From: Agrobacterium tumefaciens
GTDB taxonomy: Bacteria > Pseudomonadota > Alphaproteobacteria > Rhizobiales > Rhizobiaceae
NCBI RefSeq assembly: GCF_013337285.1
Contig: NZ_SUPW01000007.1
Location: 62,001-126,000 of the forward strand
Length of the DNA stretch: 64,000 nt
Direction: 5' to 3'
Under the pieces are notes generated by a model. The model saw only the letters and a program-made list of their open reading frames with translations, had not been told where the DNA came from and made no database searches. Below are positions 25,954 through 35,343 of the stretch, piece by piece (within the stretch, counting starts at the first letter, position 1; each line of letters opens with the position of its first letter). The translations under genes and the position numbers were made by a program.

Positions 25954-28825
25954 GGCACCAGTCCAGCAGATACCCCTCAACGCCCAGCTCCGGCCTGTAG
26001 CCACCACAGTGGATACCTACGTGCGTCCCGCTCAGTCACCTCTACGGCAGCTCAGTGAGGCACTCGGCACAGCCAATAAGGGCTTACAGACCCTCGTTGA
26101 GACACGCGACAAGAAGGCCGAGGAGGAGCAGGAGCTCAAAGGCAAGGCTGCATTCTACACCGACCATGCCGGAGAGCTTGCACAGGCCATCACAGAGGGA
26201 ACCATCCCGGCGCACTATTCGCCCTTCTACGTCAAAGGCTTCAAGCAGGCCCAAGGCGCAGCAGCAGGCCAGAACCTCCGCACCAAATGGCAAGACGCTT
26301 GGGACGGCTGGGAGGGGAAGAACAGTGAGGACCCTGAAGCCTTCAACGTGTTCTTCCAGACGTTCGTAAAAGATAGCGTTGGCACAGAGGACCCTGACGT
26401 GTTGGCTGGTATCTTGCCCGCTGTGGAAGCCCTCCAAGCCAACGCCACTACGCTACACACCCAGTATCGGCATGACCATACCGTGCGGGGTAGCCTCACA
26501 AGCAATGGTGCCGTCATCTCGGGGACCGTGCAGGAAGGGCTTGAGGATGGCCTAGTGCAGGAGAAGGGGGCTGACTATCCCGCCATCTTCAACAGGGTCA
26601 ACAAGGTGGTTGCCGACAGCCTGGCCAAGGGCGACCCCTCAGGCAAAGCGGTGGACACCTTCATAGATACTATGTCTGCCAAGATATTGGAGACCCAAGA
26701 TATTAAACTTCTTGACTGGTTTAACCAGAAGGTGCCGGGGCAGAGCTACACATATGGCCAGACACCTCATGGTCTGGAGGTCAAGAACGCCACCATCAAC
26801 AGCCTTGAGACCGAAGCCCGACAGCAGGCCAGTGCGCTCTCCACCAAGCAGAAGGCTGAGCAGGAACGCCTCAAGGATGCAGCACAGACCGGCATCATCA
26901 ACAGCATCATTGACACCCCGGATGCCCCACTCAGTGAGGAACTCCTGAAGCAAGCCGAGAAGAATGGGGACCCCACGATACGCGTAAAGGCGCGGCAGTG
27001 GCGTGAGGACCTAACCAAGGGTGTCAGCAACCCCAAGGATGTAGCCCGCTTTTACGATGATGTGGTCTCAGGCCGTATGCCACCCAAAAGGGCACTGCGC
27101 GAGGCACTGGCTAACGGCGTGTTCGGCACGGCGGAAGACATGCGGGCAGCAAGCACCTTTGTACAGAGCTTTGAGGATGGCGAAGACCGCATCAGCAAGG
27201 CGATGGGTGGGCAGGTCTCCAAGCAAATCCTTGATGCCATCCGGCAGAGAACAATGGCCGATACCATGTTGGAAATGAACCCGCTTCTGGGCATCTCCGA
27301 TGAAGGCTTTGAGGCTCAATCTGATTTCCGCCAACTGTTGACCCGCTGGATTATCAGCAACCCCAATGCCACCCAATATGAAATTGATGAGCAGGCAACC
27401 AAGTTCGGTAAACAGATCACCGACAGGTTTGAACGCGTTGAGGGAGAGGACCCTAAGTACAACCGAGACCCATCACTACCGTTTGAGAACGCCTTCACAT
27501 CACGGGACGCTGCGAGCTCTGACGGCGAGCAGCAAGGAGGTGACCCGGAGGTGCAGGCATGGGAGAAGGCCCAAAGCATTACCCCAGAGCAGCGCAAAAA
27601 GCTTGAGGAGCAGGCCAAACAAAAGGGCATGGGCTATGATGAGTATATCCGCTCTCGTGTATTGCAGCCCAAAGCCGCGCCACAGGCCAGCCCCACAGCC
27701 CCCAAGCCCATATCCTTCAGCCCCGATGAGGAAGACCTTGGAGGAGGCGACAGGGCAGCGCAGGGCATCACCCAAGAGCAGGCATCGGCGTATATCGACC
27801 AAGCTTTCTCCCAAGCACGGCAGACGGGCATGGGGGAGGATGACCAGACGCTGCTGCTCCTAGACCTCATCGGAAAGGGGGAGAGCGACGGCAACTACAA
27901 CGCCGTCTACGGCAACCCCGGCAACACACGGGACCTCAGCCAGCTCACCCTTGACGCCATCATTGGGCACCAGCAGGAAGCAAGGCGACGGGGCATTCCC
28001 AGCACGGCAGTGGGCAAGTACGGCTTCCTGTACAAGACGCTGAGGGGCCTGAAAGCAGAGATGGGTCTGTCCGGTTCGGAGCCATTCACCCCTGAGCTTC
28101 AGGACAAGATGGGCCGCATGCTGCTCAACCGGCGTGGCCTTCAAGCCTTCCGTGCTGGCCGTATCTCCAAGGGAACCTTTGCGCTTGCCCTCAGCCAGGA
28201 ATTTGCCAGCCTACCAGACCCGACCACGGGCCGTAGCTTCTACCATGGGGACAATCTCAACCGTAGCCGCGTGCCCCGCTCTGCGGTCTACCGGGCATTG
28301 GGCTTTGCCGCTCAGCCAGCCACCTATAGCTCCAACCCGGCAGCACATGGTCTGGCCCGCTTGGTTCGCCCTGAGCCCACCTTTCCGCTGGGCACTGGTG
28401 GTAACCTCAACTTTGTCCATAAAGGGCAGGAGACCATAAGCCCCACACTGCGCACCACCCTCACGGCAGCATCGCAGCAGCTTGGCAGGGACCTCACTAT
28501 CAGCTCAGGCTACCGTAGTGGAAACCATCCGGTTGAGCGCCGCAAGCGTAATGGCGGCGGGGAACACACACGTGGCAACGCGGCGGATATCAGCATGGCA
28601 GGCATGAGCGATAGCCAGCGGGCTGACTTGGTGCGGGCCCTCATGGCTCAGGGCGTCACCCGCTTCATCACATATACCGGCTCCCCGGATATGCTGCATG
28701 TTGACCTCAAGCGGCAGAGGGGCAGCAACGGCCTGCCGTACTTCATGCATGACAAGAGCGCTCGCAATCTGCGGCGGGCACCAGCGTGGCTTAGAGCCAT
28801 AGCTGAGGAAAGCACCTCCATCTAA
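25946..28825 (+). CDS. Phage internal virion-like protein with lysozyme-like and M15 peptidase domains
   Basis: This 959-residue protein begins with a long helical Gln/Ala-rich part resembling T7 gp15-type internal virion proteins (QSPLRQLSEALGTANKGLQT, then ETRDKKAEEEQELKG). Residues about 630-790 look like a lambda-endolysin-type lysozyme/transglycosylase domain (LLDLIGKGESDGNYNAVYG, then AVGKYGFLYKTLRGLKAEMG and LALSQEFASLPDP). Residues about 850-920 form an M15 peptidase domain with its zinc ligands (SSGYRSGNHP, EHTRGNAADIS, DMLHVDLK). Virion-associated wall cleavage during DNA injection is the likely job. The dual enzyme content in one internal protein is unusual. It is the first gene of a tight plus-strand operon and is intact. 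Confidence 0.75.
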   Translation: MARAPVQQIPLNAQLRPVATTVDTYVRPAQSPLRQLSEALGTANKGLQTLVETRDKKAEEEQELKGKAAFYTDHAGELAQAITEGTIPAHYSPFYVKGFKQAQGAAAGQNLRTKWQDAWDGWEGKNSEDPEAFNVFFQTFVKDSVGTEDPDVLAGILPAVEALQANATTLHTQYRHDHTVRGSLTSNGAVISGTVQEGLEDGLVQEKGADYPAIFNRVNKVVADSLAKGDPSGKAVDTFIDTMSAKILETQDIKLLDWFNQKVPGQSYTYGQTPHGLEVKNATINSLETEARQQASALSTKQKAEQERLKDAAQTGIINSIIDTPDAPLSEELLKQAEKNGDPTIRVKARQWREDLTKGVSNPKDVARFYDDVVSGRMPPKRALREALANGVFGTAEDMRAASTFVQSFEDGEDRISKAMGGQVSKQILDAIRQRTMADTMLEMNPLLGISDEGFEAQSDFRQLLTRWIISNPNATQYEIDEQATKFGKQITDRFERVEGEDPKYNRDPSLPFENAFTSRDAASSDGEQQGGDPEVQAWEKAQSITPEQRKKLEEQAKQKGMGYDEYIRSRVLQPKAAPQASPTAPKPISFSPDEEDLGGGDRAAQGITQEQASAYIDQAFSQARQTGMGEDDQTLLLLDLIGKGESDGNYNAVYGNPGNTRDLSQLTLDAIIGHQQEARRRGIPSTAVGKYGFLYKTLRGLKAEMGLSGSEPFTPELQDKMGRMLLNRRGLQAFRAGRISKGTFALALSQEFASLPDPTTGRSFYHGDNLNRSRVPRSAVYRALGFAAQPATYSSNPAAHGLARLVRPEPTFPLGTGGNLNFVHKGQETISPTLRTTLTAASQQLGRDLTISSGYRSGNHPVERRKRNGGGEHTRGNAADISMAGMSDSQRADLVRALMAQGVTRFITYTGSPDMLHVDLKRQRGSNGLPYFMHDKSARNLRRAPAWLRAIAEESTSI

Positions 28826-28836
28826 GGACACCCCAT

Positions 28837-31800
28837 TTGACCGAAGAAGAATTTAACCGGCTATTCCCCAGCGGAGAGCAGGAACAACCAGCCGTGCCCA
28901 ATGCCCAGCAACCTGCCCAGACACGGGAGCAGGGCCTTGAGTTTGACCCTCAAGCTACAGCGGAGCTGCTGGGGTCTCTCGTTGAGCAGCCGGAAGGCGG
29001 ACCCACCCAGCCCGGCGCACAGGAAGCGCCAACCCTCACCCCCGAGCAAATCCAGCAGGCCCGCTCCTCTGGTGTGCTAGGCGCAATCAGTGATGCCATA
29101 TCGCCCCCGGATGTTGTTGATGCCTTCACATCGGGTGGCATGCGGGCAGTCTTTGAGACAAAAGACTTTCTGTTTGGCGATACGCCACCCGAAGAGCAAT
29201 CCTCTGTACGCCGTGGCATAGAGCTCCAGAATGACCAGCTGAAAGAGGAAGCGCCAATTATCAATGGTCTCTCCTCAGGCATCGGCCAATTCGCCGTAGC
29301 CATGATTGGCATCGGGAAGCTCGGCAAGGTGGCGCAGGCCATCCCCAAAATTGGCGAGGCGCTTACCGCAGGCAAGACCGCAGTGGAAGGCGTAAAGGGT
29401 GGCGCTGTTGCCCTTGAGTCTGGCAAGGCGGCACTCGCTGGGGCTATCGCATTCGATCCGCATGAAGCCCGCCTCAGCAACCTGCTTCAGGACACCCCTC
29501 TAGCCAACCCCGTCACGGCATGGCTTGCAGCCGACCCTAACGACAGCGCCGCATGGGGCCGTGTGAAAAGCGCCATGGAAAGCATCGGGCTGGATGCGGC
29601 TATCATCGGCTCCCTCAAACTGGGTGGAACCGTATGGAAGAAGCTTAAGGCCGGTGACACGGCGGGGGCATCAAGGACCATCACGGACTTTGAGAGGAAG
29701 CGTGCCGCCGAGCCTGAGGCTGGCGTAGAGGTGGATGAGGTAGAGCTGCCTGCCCAGCCTACTGCCGACATAGAGCCCATCCTGGCACAATCGGCCACAG
29801 AGACTCAGCCTGTGGCAACAGCAGCCGATGAGGTGAATGGTGGGTCTGTTCCCGTCAAGGCTCCTGAGGGCCAGCCTGAAGCCCAGCAGGTGGCAGTAAC
29901 CGCAGAGCCGAGCTTGGAGCCGCAAGCCGTCAAGCCGCCCATTGCGTTCACAGCAGAGGATATGGTGGGCAACCCCGCACGGCCCGGCTTTCAGGATGTT
30001 GCCCGGCCCGGCCTGTTGGATGATGTGGATGTGCACCTTGAGAATGCTGAGAAGGATTGGGATGCTGTCCGCACCTATGGCGACACGGGAAAGGCATTAG
30101 CATCCGGCAAGCAGTTCCGTGACATGGGGGCTCTGTGGTCCCGGTTCCGCACGGACACGGATGTGCAGCAGTACATGGAGCTGGCTGTTGCTCACAAGGC
30201 CGAGAAGCTTGAGGCGGATGGCTTCAAGGTACGGCTCACAGACCGCGAATTGCAGAAGCAGGTAGAAGGCTTTGCCGAGTTGGCGGGAGAAGACCCAGCC
30301 CAGCTCTACGGCTTGCTACAAAGTGCAGGTGAAGCCGCACGGACACTCACGGCGAAAATGCAGGTGGCTGGCTCCCTCAGCGCAAAGGCATTCACTGACG
30401 CCTCGCTACTGGCTCTCAGGCGGCGCATAGGTGACTTCTCCGAGTTTGGCAGCTTGGCTGAGATGGAGGCCGAGATTGCCCGGCGCTTCCAATTGGCCAC
30501 AGATTTCCTGAAGATCACCGACGATATCAGGGCGCAAGGCGGGCGTACCGTTCGGGCTAACCGGGGCAAGCCGTTTGACCCCAGTTTGTTTGAAGGTCTC
30601 TCCAAGGAACGGTTCTATGACCTGTTGGCAGAAAGCGGCGGTAGCCCTGCCCAGCTCAAACGGCTGGCTGACCCCGGCCTTTACCGCAAGCTTATGGATA
30701 CGGTGAATTACATGCGTATCTCCTCCCTCGTAAGTGGCCCCAAGACCCAGCTCATCAACGTCCTCAGCAACGGTTACATGGTTGCCGCAAGGCCCATGGA
30801 ACGTATCATTGGGTCAATCCCCGGCGCAGTAGCTGGAAACCAAGCAAGCCGCATGCTGCTCAAGGAGAACCTCAGGCAGTACACCTACATGACATCCAGC
30901 TTTACGGATGGCTTCAGCCAAGCGGTTAAGGCATTCACCCGCAACGATGGCCTGCTTACACCTCACAGCAGCGCAGAGTTACGTGGGGATGTCTCCACGG
31001 CGTGGCGGGTGCCCGGCACTCAGGCATTGGGCAAGAGGTACTTCCGGCCCTTCGATAGCTTCGGCAACATCTTCTATAACGCCATCTCCATACCGCTGAG
31101 CGCAGCAGGTGCTGGCCCTAGGGTACTCGGCACGGTGGATGAGCTCGTGAAACAGACGGTCTACCGTAGCAAGGTGGCCGCACGGGCACACATGGAGGGC
31201 GTAGAGCAAGCCGTAGAGCAAGGCTTATCGGGCAAGGCATACAAGGAATACATCAAGCGCCACGTTGAGAAACGGCTTGATGCTGCCTTTGATGCTGAGG
31301 GCCGTGGTCTTGATGCCGAAGCTCTGCGTGAGGCCAACATCGCCACCTTCCAGCAGGAGCTACTACCGGGGACATTGGGCAAGGCCGTACAGGGATTTGT
31401 CAGCAATGAGAGCTCCCAGTTTACACGGCTGGTGCTGCCATTCGTGAAGACACCCACCAACGTAATCCGGTATGCATGGAAGATGACCCCCGGCTTGAAC
31501 ATGCTTCAGCAGGAGTACCGTCAGATGTTCTCCGGTGCGATGGGGCATGAGGCCAAGGCGCAGGCTGTAGGCCAGATGGCGATGGGCACGCTCTTCATGG
31601 GTGCGGCAGCAGGGCTGGCCGTGAGTGGAATGATAACAGGTGGTGGTCCTTCCAACCCCCGCCTCAAGCAGCAGCTTCTCGCCACAGGATGGCAACCCTA
31701 TAGCATCGTCACCGAGAATGAGGATGGGACCAAAACCTACACCCCATTCAATCGCTATGACCCCATAGCCCTGCCGTTCGGTATCATTGCGGATATTCAG

Positions 31801-32652
31801 GACGCCCTGCATGTGGCCCAGCATTCGGGTGATGAGGAGCTTGAAGACAATATCCAGACGGCACTGACGGGACTGGCAATAGGGCTGGCCAAGCAGTTTA
31901 CCTCACGGTCCTATCTACTCAGCCTCAACCAAGCGTTGGAGGCCCTCAGCGACCCTGAAAGGCAAGGCAAGGTGTTTGTTGGTGGGGTGGCTCAGAGCAT
32001 GGTACCCTTCAGTGCGGCGACACGCCAGCTCAGCCAGGACAGCTACCTGAGGGATGCCCGCACGGTTACTGACAAGATGCTGCAAGTGGTCCCCGGAATG
32101 AGCGAAACGCTACCCCCAAAGTTCAACTGGCTGGGTCAGCCTATCCTCAATCGACAGGGCCTATGGTCTGACGACAATGGCACCCTTGTTGATATCGAGA
32201 CCGTAAGGCTCGGGCTTGAGGGGTCCAGCGTTATGGGGCCACCGAGCTACACCATGGGCTTCAAGGGCAGTGAGGTAGACCTGCGGGACATTACCCTCAC
32301 CACTGGAGAGAACGCCTACATCAAACTACAGGAGCTCTCCGGCAAGCCCGGCCCGAATGCCAAGCCGCTGCGGGATGTCATTGCAAAGATCATCTCTTCT
32401 CCGGCTTACCAGCGTGCCCCAGATGGCAGCATGGAGACACCTTATACCCGTGCTGCAATGCTCGCCAAACAGGTGAGCAAATACCGCAGGGCAGCGGCCA
32501 ACCGCATACGGCGGGATGCAAATGTCCGTGAGGGTCTGTCTAAGGCCCAGCGCAAAGTCAAAGACCATTTCGCCCACCTCAAAGCCGAACCGACCGAAGA
32601 ACAGAAGGGTGGCCTTCAGGCTGTCCTTGAGGCGTTCGGCGCGGGCGACTAA
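28837..32652 (+). CDS. Giant phage internal virion / DNA-ejection-like protein (1271 aa)
   Basis: This protein resembles the largest ejection protein of podovirus-type prophages. It has a Pro/Gln-rich N-terminus, an Ala/Val linker around residues 280-380 and long helical regions. From about residue 620 a conserved-looking block follows (YRKLMDTVNYMRISSLVSGP, then KTQLINVLSNGYMVAARPME). A membrane-like Gly/Ala segment (MGTLFMGAAAGLAVSGMITG) is directly followed by the family-type sequence GWQPYSIVTENEDG and YTPFNRYDPIALPFGIIADI. T7 gp16-like proteins form a trans-envelope channel. A TTG start is used, with AAGGA 8 nt upstream, 11 bp after the previous stop. No frameshift is present. Family assignment is by pattern, not by search. 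Confidence 0.7.
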   Translation: MTEEEFNRLFPSGEQEQPAVPNAQQPAQTREQGLEFDPQATAELLGSLVEQPEGGPTQPGAQEAPTLTPEQIQQARSSGVLGAISDAISPPDVVDAFTSGGMRAVFETKDFLFGDTPPEEQSSVRRGIELQNDQLKEEAPIINGLSSGIGQFAVAMIGIGKLGKVAQAIPKIGEALTAGKTAVEGVKGGAVALESGKAALAGAIAFDPHEARLSNLLQDTPLANPVTAWLAADPNDSAAWGRVKSAMESIGLDAAIIGSLKLGGTVWKKLKAGDTAGASRTITDFERKRAAEPEAGVEVDEVELPAQPTADIEPILAQSATETQPVATAADEVNGGSVPVKAPEGQPEAQQVAVTAEPSLEPQAVKPPIAFTAEDMVGNPARPGFQDVARPGLLDDVDVHLENAEKDWDAVRTYGDTGKALASGKQFRDMGALWSRFRTDTDVQQYMELAVAHKAEKLEADGFKVRLTDRELQKQVEGFAELAGEDPAQLYGLLQSAGEAARTLTAKMQVAGSLSAKAFTDASLLALRRRIGDFSEFGSLAEMEAEIARRFQLATDFLKITDDIRAQGGRTVRANRGKPFDPSLFEGLSKERFYDLLAESGGSPAQLKRLADPGLYRKLMDTVNYMRISSLVSGPKTQLINVLSNGYMVAARPMERIIGSIPGAVAGNQASRMLLKENLRQYTYMTSSFTDGFSQAVKAFTRNDGLLTPHSSAELRGDVSTAWRVPGTQALGKRYFRPFDSFGNIFYNAISIPLSAAGAGPRVLGTVDELVKQTVYRSKVAARAHMEGVEQAVEQGLSGKAYKEYIKRHVEKRLDAAFDAEGRGLDAEALREANIATFQQELLPGTLGKAVQGFVSNESSQFTRLVLPFVKTPTNVIRYAWKMTPGLNMLQQEYRQMFSGAMGHEAKAQAVGQMAMGTLFMGAAAGLAVSGMITGGGPSNPRLKQQLLATGWQPYSIVTENEDGTKTYTPFNRYDPIALPFGIIADIQDALHVAQHSGDEELEDNIQTALTGLAIGLAKQFTSRSYLLSLNQALEALSDPERQGKVFVGGVAQSMVPFSAATRQLSQDSYLRDARTVTDKMLQVVPGMSETLPPKFNWLGQPILNRQGLWSDDNGTLVDIETVRLGLEGSSVMGPPSYTMGFKGSEVDLRDITLTTGENAYIKLQELSGKPGPNAKPLRDVIAKIISSPAYQRAPDGSMETPYTRAAMLAKQVSKYRRAAANRIRRDANVREGLSKAQRKVKDHFAHLKAEPTEEQKGGLQAVLEAFGAGD

Positions 32653-32672
32653 CACACTTAGGAACAATCAAC

Positions 32673-33287
32673 ATGACGACACAGCAAGCCGCACAGGACG
32701 CCACGGACACCAAGCCGGGCGTCCTGCGGGACATGAAGATTTACGTAACGGCGAACGGCAATAACTCCATGTTCGGCGTCTTTGCCTCCACCTTCAGGCT
32801 CACGGACAGCGAGGGCACTACGATCCTCACCAACGTGGATGAGGAGGCCACCCTCCACAGCGGCAGCACCGATGTGGGGCACCATGCCGCCCTCTTGGAG
32901 GCGCTGCCAAGGATTAGCCCGGTGGTCATGAATGGCATTGACACATGGCTCACTGAAGAGCGGCCCGGCAGCGCTCGTCTTGTAGATGAGATAGGGGCAC
33001 CCCGCACCCTTACCATCATCACCAGCAAAGGCGATGGCATCTTCAGGGCATACACGCACACGGCGGAAGAGCTTCTTGCTACCGGCTTCAAGCAGAAGAA
33101 TGGGCAGCTTTGGAGCAACGCCGCATGGATAGCCCGAGTGCTGGCCGACGCGGAAGACCTCAGGCTCACAGTGCGGTGCAGACCGGCAGAGAGCGTACAA
33201 GAGGTAGCCACCCTTGAGCTAACACGGAATGAAGGTAAGCGACGGTGGAGCAGAGCGCAGAAGCAACTGAGGGCCAAGTACCAGTAA
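32673..33287 (+). CDS. Hypothetical protein with possible degenerate RNase H-like fold
   Basis: This 204-residue protein starts 20 bp after the giant ejection gene, with AGGA upstream. The order of elements recalls RNase HI. A first strand pair is MKIYVTANGNNSMFGVFAST, followed by a helix HHAALLEAL where RNase H has its ELxAxxxAL helix. Then come a strand TLTIITSKGDG, a KNGQLWSNAAWIARVLADA segment and a last strand. The usual acidic active-site residues are not evident. An RNase H-like domain would fit the polymerase-like protein encoded next, but this is a weak inference. Its end overlaps the next gene by 43 nt. Confidence 0.5.
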   Translation: MTTQQAAQDATDTKPGVLRDMKIYVTANGNNSMFGVFASTFRLTDSEGTTILTNVDEEATLHSGSTDVGHHAALLEALPRISPVVMNGIDTWLTEERPGSARLVDEIGAPRTLTIITSKGDGIFRAYTHTAEELLATGFKQKNGQLWSNAAWIARVLADAEDLRLTVRCRPAESVQEVATLELTRNEGKRRWSRAQKQLRAKYQ

Positions 33288-34633
33288 GCGTGTATGATGA
33301 AGCTGAGCACGGTGATACTCTCGCCGTGTTCGGCCCTGAGGAGTGCGTAGAGGGCGGCGATGATGCCCGCCATTTCCACTATCAGCCGTGGCTTTCTGTT
33401 GTGGCTGGTGGCCCGCTCTGGGCGTTGGCCGAAGAGGTCTTTGCATCTATCCCCGCGCCCAACGTTACGCCCGGCAGGAGCCTGCGCAAGGATGCCACCG
33501 AAAGGCGGCGGCTTGCCGTGTTCAGCCTCTTGGCCAACCTCACGGTGCTGGCATTGAGCCCGCTTCGGTATGAAGGTCTGCTGCTATCGATCCATAGAGG
33601 GAAGGGCGACAGGTATAACCGCGCTGCCTTCTCTCCGCTTCTATTGCAGAATGCTCTCTTGGCACTGGAGTTTCTTGATGTGGTCTCGGTGACGTGGGGC
33701 CAGACCAAGCGGACACGCACTGAGGTTTCACTCTCTGCTGGCTTCACGGCAAGGCTTCAGGCCCACGGCATAACGTTGGCAGAGGTCACCAGTGCCGGGC
33801 AAGGGGAGACCATCCTGCTTAGGCAGAGGGCAAATCGCGGTGATGCATCCGAGCTGGTGGAATACGCCGATACCGCCATGTCACGCCGGAAGCGGGCACA
33901 GATGGAGGAGCTTAACACATACCTCTCTAAGGCAGATGTTCGGCTAGATGGCCAACCCGTTGAGCCATTTCATATGGTCCGAATCTTTCTCCACGGCCTT
34001 ACTGCTGAAAATTCAGCACTATGGACAAAGCATGGCAGGCTCTACAGGGGTTTCCATTTGGGTCTGAAGCGCGGAGAGCGGCATAGGCTCACCATCGGAG
34101 GCGAGGAGCTCTGTGACTTGGATTGGTCCGCCTGTTTCATCCACATTGCTTACGGCATTGCAGGGGCTTCATTTCCTTCAGGAGACCCATATGGCCTGCC
34201 AGGACTGGCCCACTGCCGGGACACTGTGAAGACCATCGTGAGTGCCCTTCTTTCACGCCGAGCCTCCGCACCCGGCAAAACCCTGCCACCCTTCAAGCTG
34301 CCGAGAGGAACGGCCAGCAGCCTGCCGGATGGATGGAACGGTAAGCGGTTTCTCCAAGAGGCGAAGGCTTACCATGCCCCCATCGCCCATCTTTTCGAGA
34401 CACCAGATGTCTGGGCGCAAACGTCTTACACTGAAAGCGAGATGATGCTGGAGGTCTTGGGCAGGTTGCGTGCTGAGGGCTGTGCCGCGCTGCCTTGCCA
34501 TGATGGTTTGCTTTGCGGGAAATCCTTCAAGCCTCTGGCTGTGGCCGTCATGGAGGCCGTCACACGGGAACGACTTGGGCAGGCCATTCCGGTGACCGAA
34601 AAGCCGATTGAGAGACCAATCTGGCTTAACTAG
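33245..34633 (+). CDS. Protein with family A DNA polymerase palm-like motifs
   Basis: This 462-residue protein has no named function that I recognise. Its C-terminal half follows the order of polymerase family A motifs. These are GRLYRGFHLGLKRGERHRLT, then ELCDLDWSACFIHIAYGIAG (motif A-like, Asp about 290), DPYGL, RDTVKTIVSALLS (motif B-like Arg/Lys) and AALPCHDGLLCG (motif C-like HD, about 417). No 3'-5' exonuclease domain is seen. It could be a minimal replicative or repair polymerase, or a catalytically changed relative. The GTG at 33245 overlaps the previous gene; a GTG at 33290 is an alternative. It ends the plus-strand operon that begins at 25903. Confidence 0.6.
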   Translation: MEQSAEATEGQVPVSVYDEAEHGDTLAVFGPEECVEGGDDARHFHYQPWLSVVAGGPLWALAEEVFASIPAPNVTPGRSLRKDATERRRLAVFSLLANLTVLALSPLRYEGLLLSIHRGKGDRYNRAAFSPLLLQNALLALEFLDVVSVTWGQTKRTRTEVSLSAGFTARLQAHGITLAEVTSAGQGETILLRQRANRGDASELVEYADTAMSRRKRAQMEELNTYLSKADVRLDGQPVEPFHMVRIFLHGLTAENSALWTKHGRLYRGFHLGLKRGERHRLTIGGEELCDLDWSACFIHIAYGIAGASFPSGDPYGLPGLAHCRDTVKTIVSALLSRRASAPGKTLPPFKLPRGTASSLPDGWNGKRFLQEAKAYHAPIAHLFETPDVWAQTSYTESEMMLEVLGRLRAEGCAALPCHDGLLCGKSFKPLAVAVMEAVTRERLGQAIPVTEKPIERPIWLN

Positions 34634-34989
34634 CACACTATGCCTCTCTGCTCTCCCTCTAGGGTTTTTGCTTAAGGTTTTCTTTCCTCATCATTGGTGA
34701 GCTTGAAGCCGGTAACTTAAAGCCCAGCTTTATGCCCTCCCTTTATGCCAACCCTATGGTCTGTTGTCCAATACGCCTACTTCATGCCCCCACATAGCAA
34801 GGCACACAGCAGGCCATACGCCACCCATCACCGATAAGATCAGCATGCCCAGCCAGGAGATAGGCATAGTGGTAGGGCATGCAGTTACACCCCGATGAAG
34901 GGGATTAACAATGAGAAAGAGCAGGGCGTAGGGATACCCTCATGCCTTACCCATTGAGGCTACCATAGGGATATCTGGTGGGTCTATGC
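34634..34989. other. Intergenic region between the operon and the switch genes
   Basis: These 356 bp contain several short blocks of the type TAGGG followed by AT (near 34717, 34872, 34930 and 34966) and T-rich tracts. I see no reading frame or hairpin strong enough to call. It might hold a replication origin or terminator, but nothing in it is diagnostic. Confidence 0.35.
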
Positions 34990-35226
34990 TCAGACCTTAA
35001 GGCGAACGCCAATGCGGCCACCCTCACTGAGGAGCTCAATGCCCGCTTCCTCTAGCGCAACCTGCAAGGCACGCACGGTATCTAGCCTGCCGGTGAGAAC
35101 ATCCGCCCCGCGCTTCTCAAGGGAAACTATCGTGTTTTTCGAAATGCCAGCCCGCGCTGCAAGAGTAGGTTGGTCCATTCCAGCTAGGGCTCTAGCGGCT
35201 TTCAACTGATTTCCTGTGAGTAGCAT
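34990..35226 (-). CDS. XRE family HTH-only regulator
   Basis: This 78-residue protein is essentially one helix-turn-helix domain (LKAARALAGMDQPTLAARAG, then ISKNTIVSLEKRGADVL) with a short tail. It is Cro/CI-like but lacks any dimerisation or protease domain. AGGA lies 5 nt before the ATG. It is divergent from an S24-like gene, and the 117-bp shared promoter region has long inverted operator arms. This suggests the lysogeny-type switch of the element. Which of the two proteins represses which promoter cannot be read from sequence. Confidence 0.8.
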   Translation of the reverse strand: MLLTGNQLKAARALAGMDQPTLAARAGISKNTIVSLEKRGADVLTGRLDTVRALQVALEEAGIELLSEGGRIGVRLKV

Positions 35227-35248
35227 TCTGTCCTCAGGCCAACTAATT

Positions 35249-35320
35249 TGTGATTAAATACCAATTCGTGCTTGACCGAATGGCCGAACCGCTACATTAG
35301 ATTGTTGGTCTTAAATCACA
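35249..35320. promoter_or_regulatory. Divergent promoter with inverted operator arms
   Basis: TGTGATTAAATACCAA (35249-35264) and TTGGTCTTAAATCACA (35305-35320) are inverted copies matching at 14 of 16 positions. Between them is a plus-strand promoter CTTGAC (35271-35276), 16 bp, TACATT (35293-35298). The right arm covers its expected start point. The arrangement fits repression of the S24-like gene by a dimeric HTH protein such as the XRE protein encoded leftwards. Confidence 0.65.
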
Positions 35321-35343
35321 GTTAATCGGTCGGGAAGCCCAAC

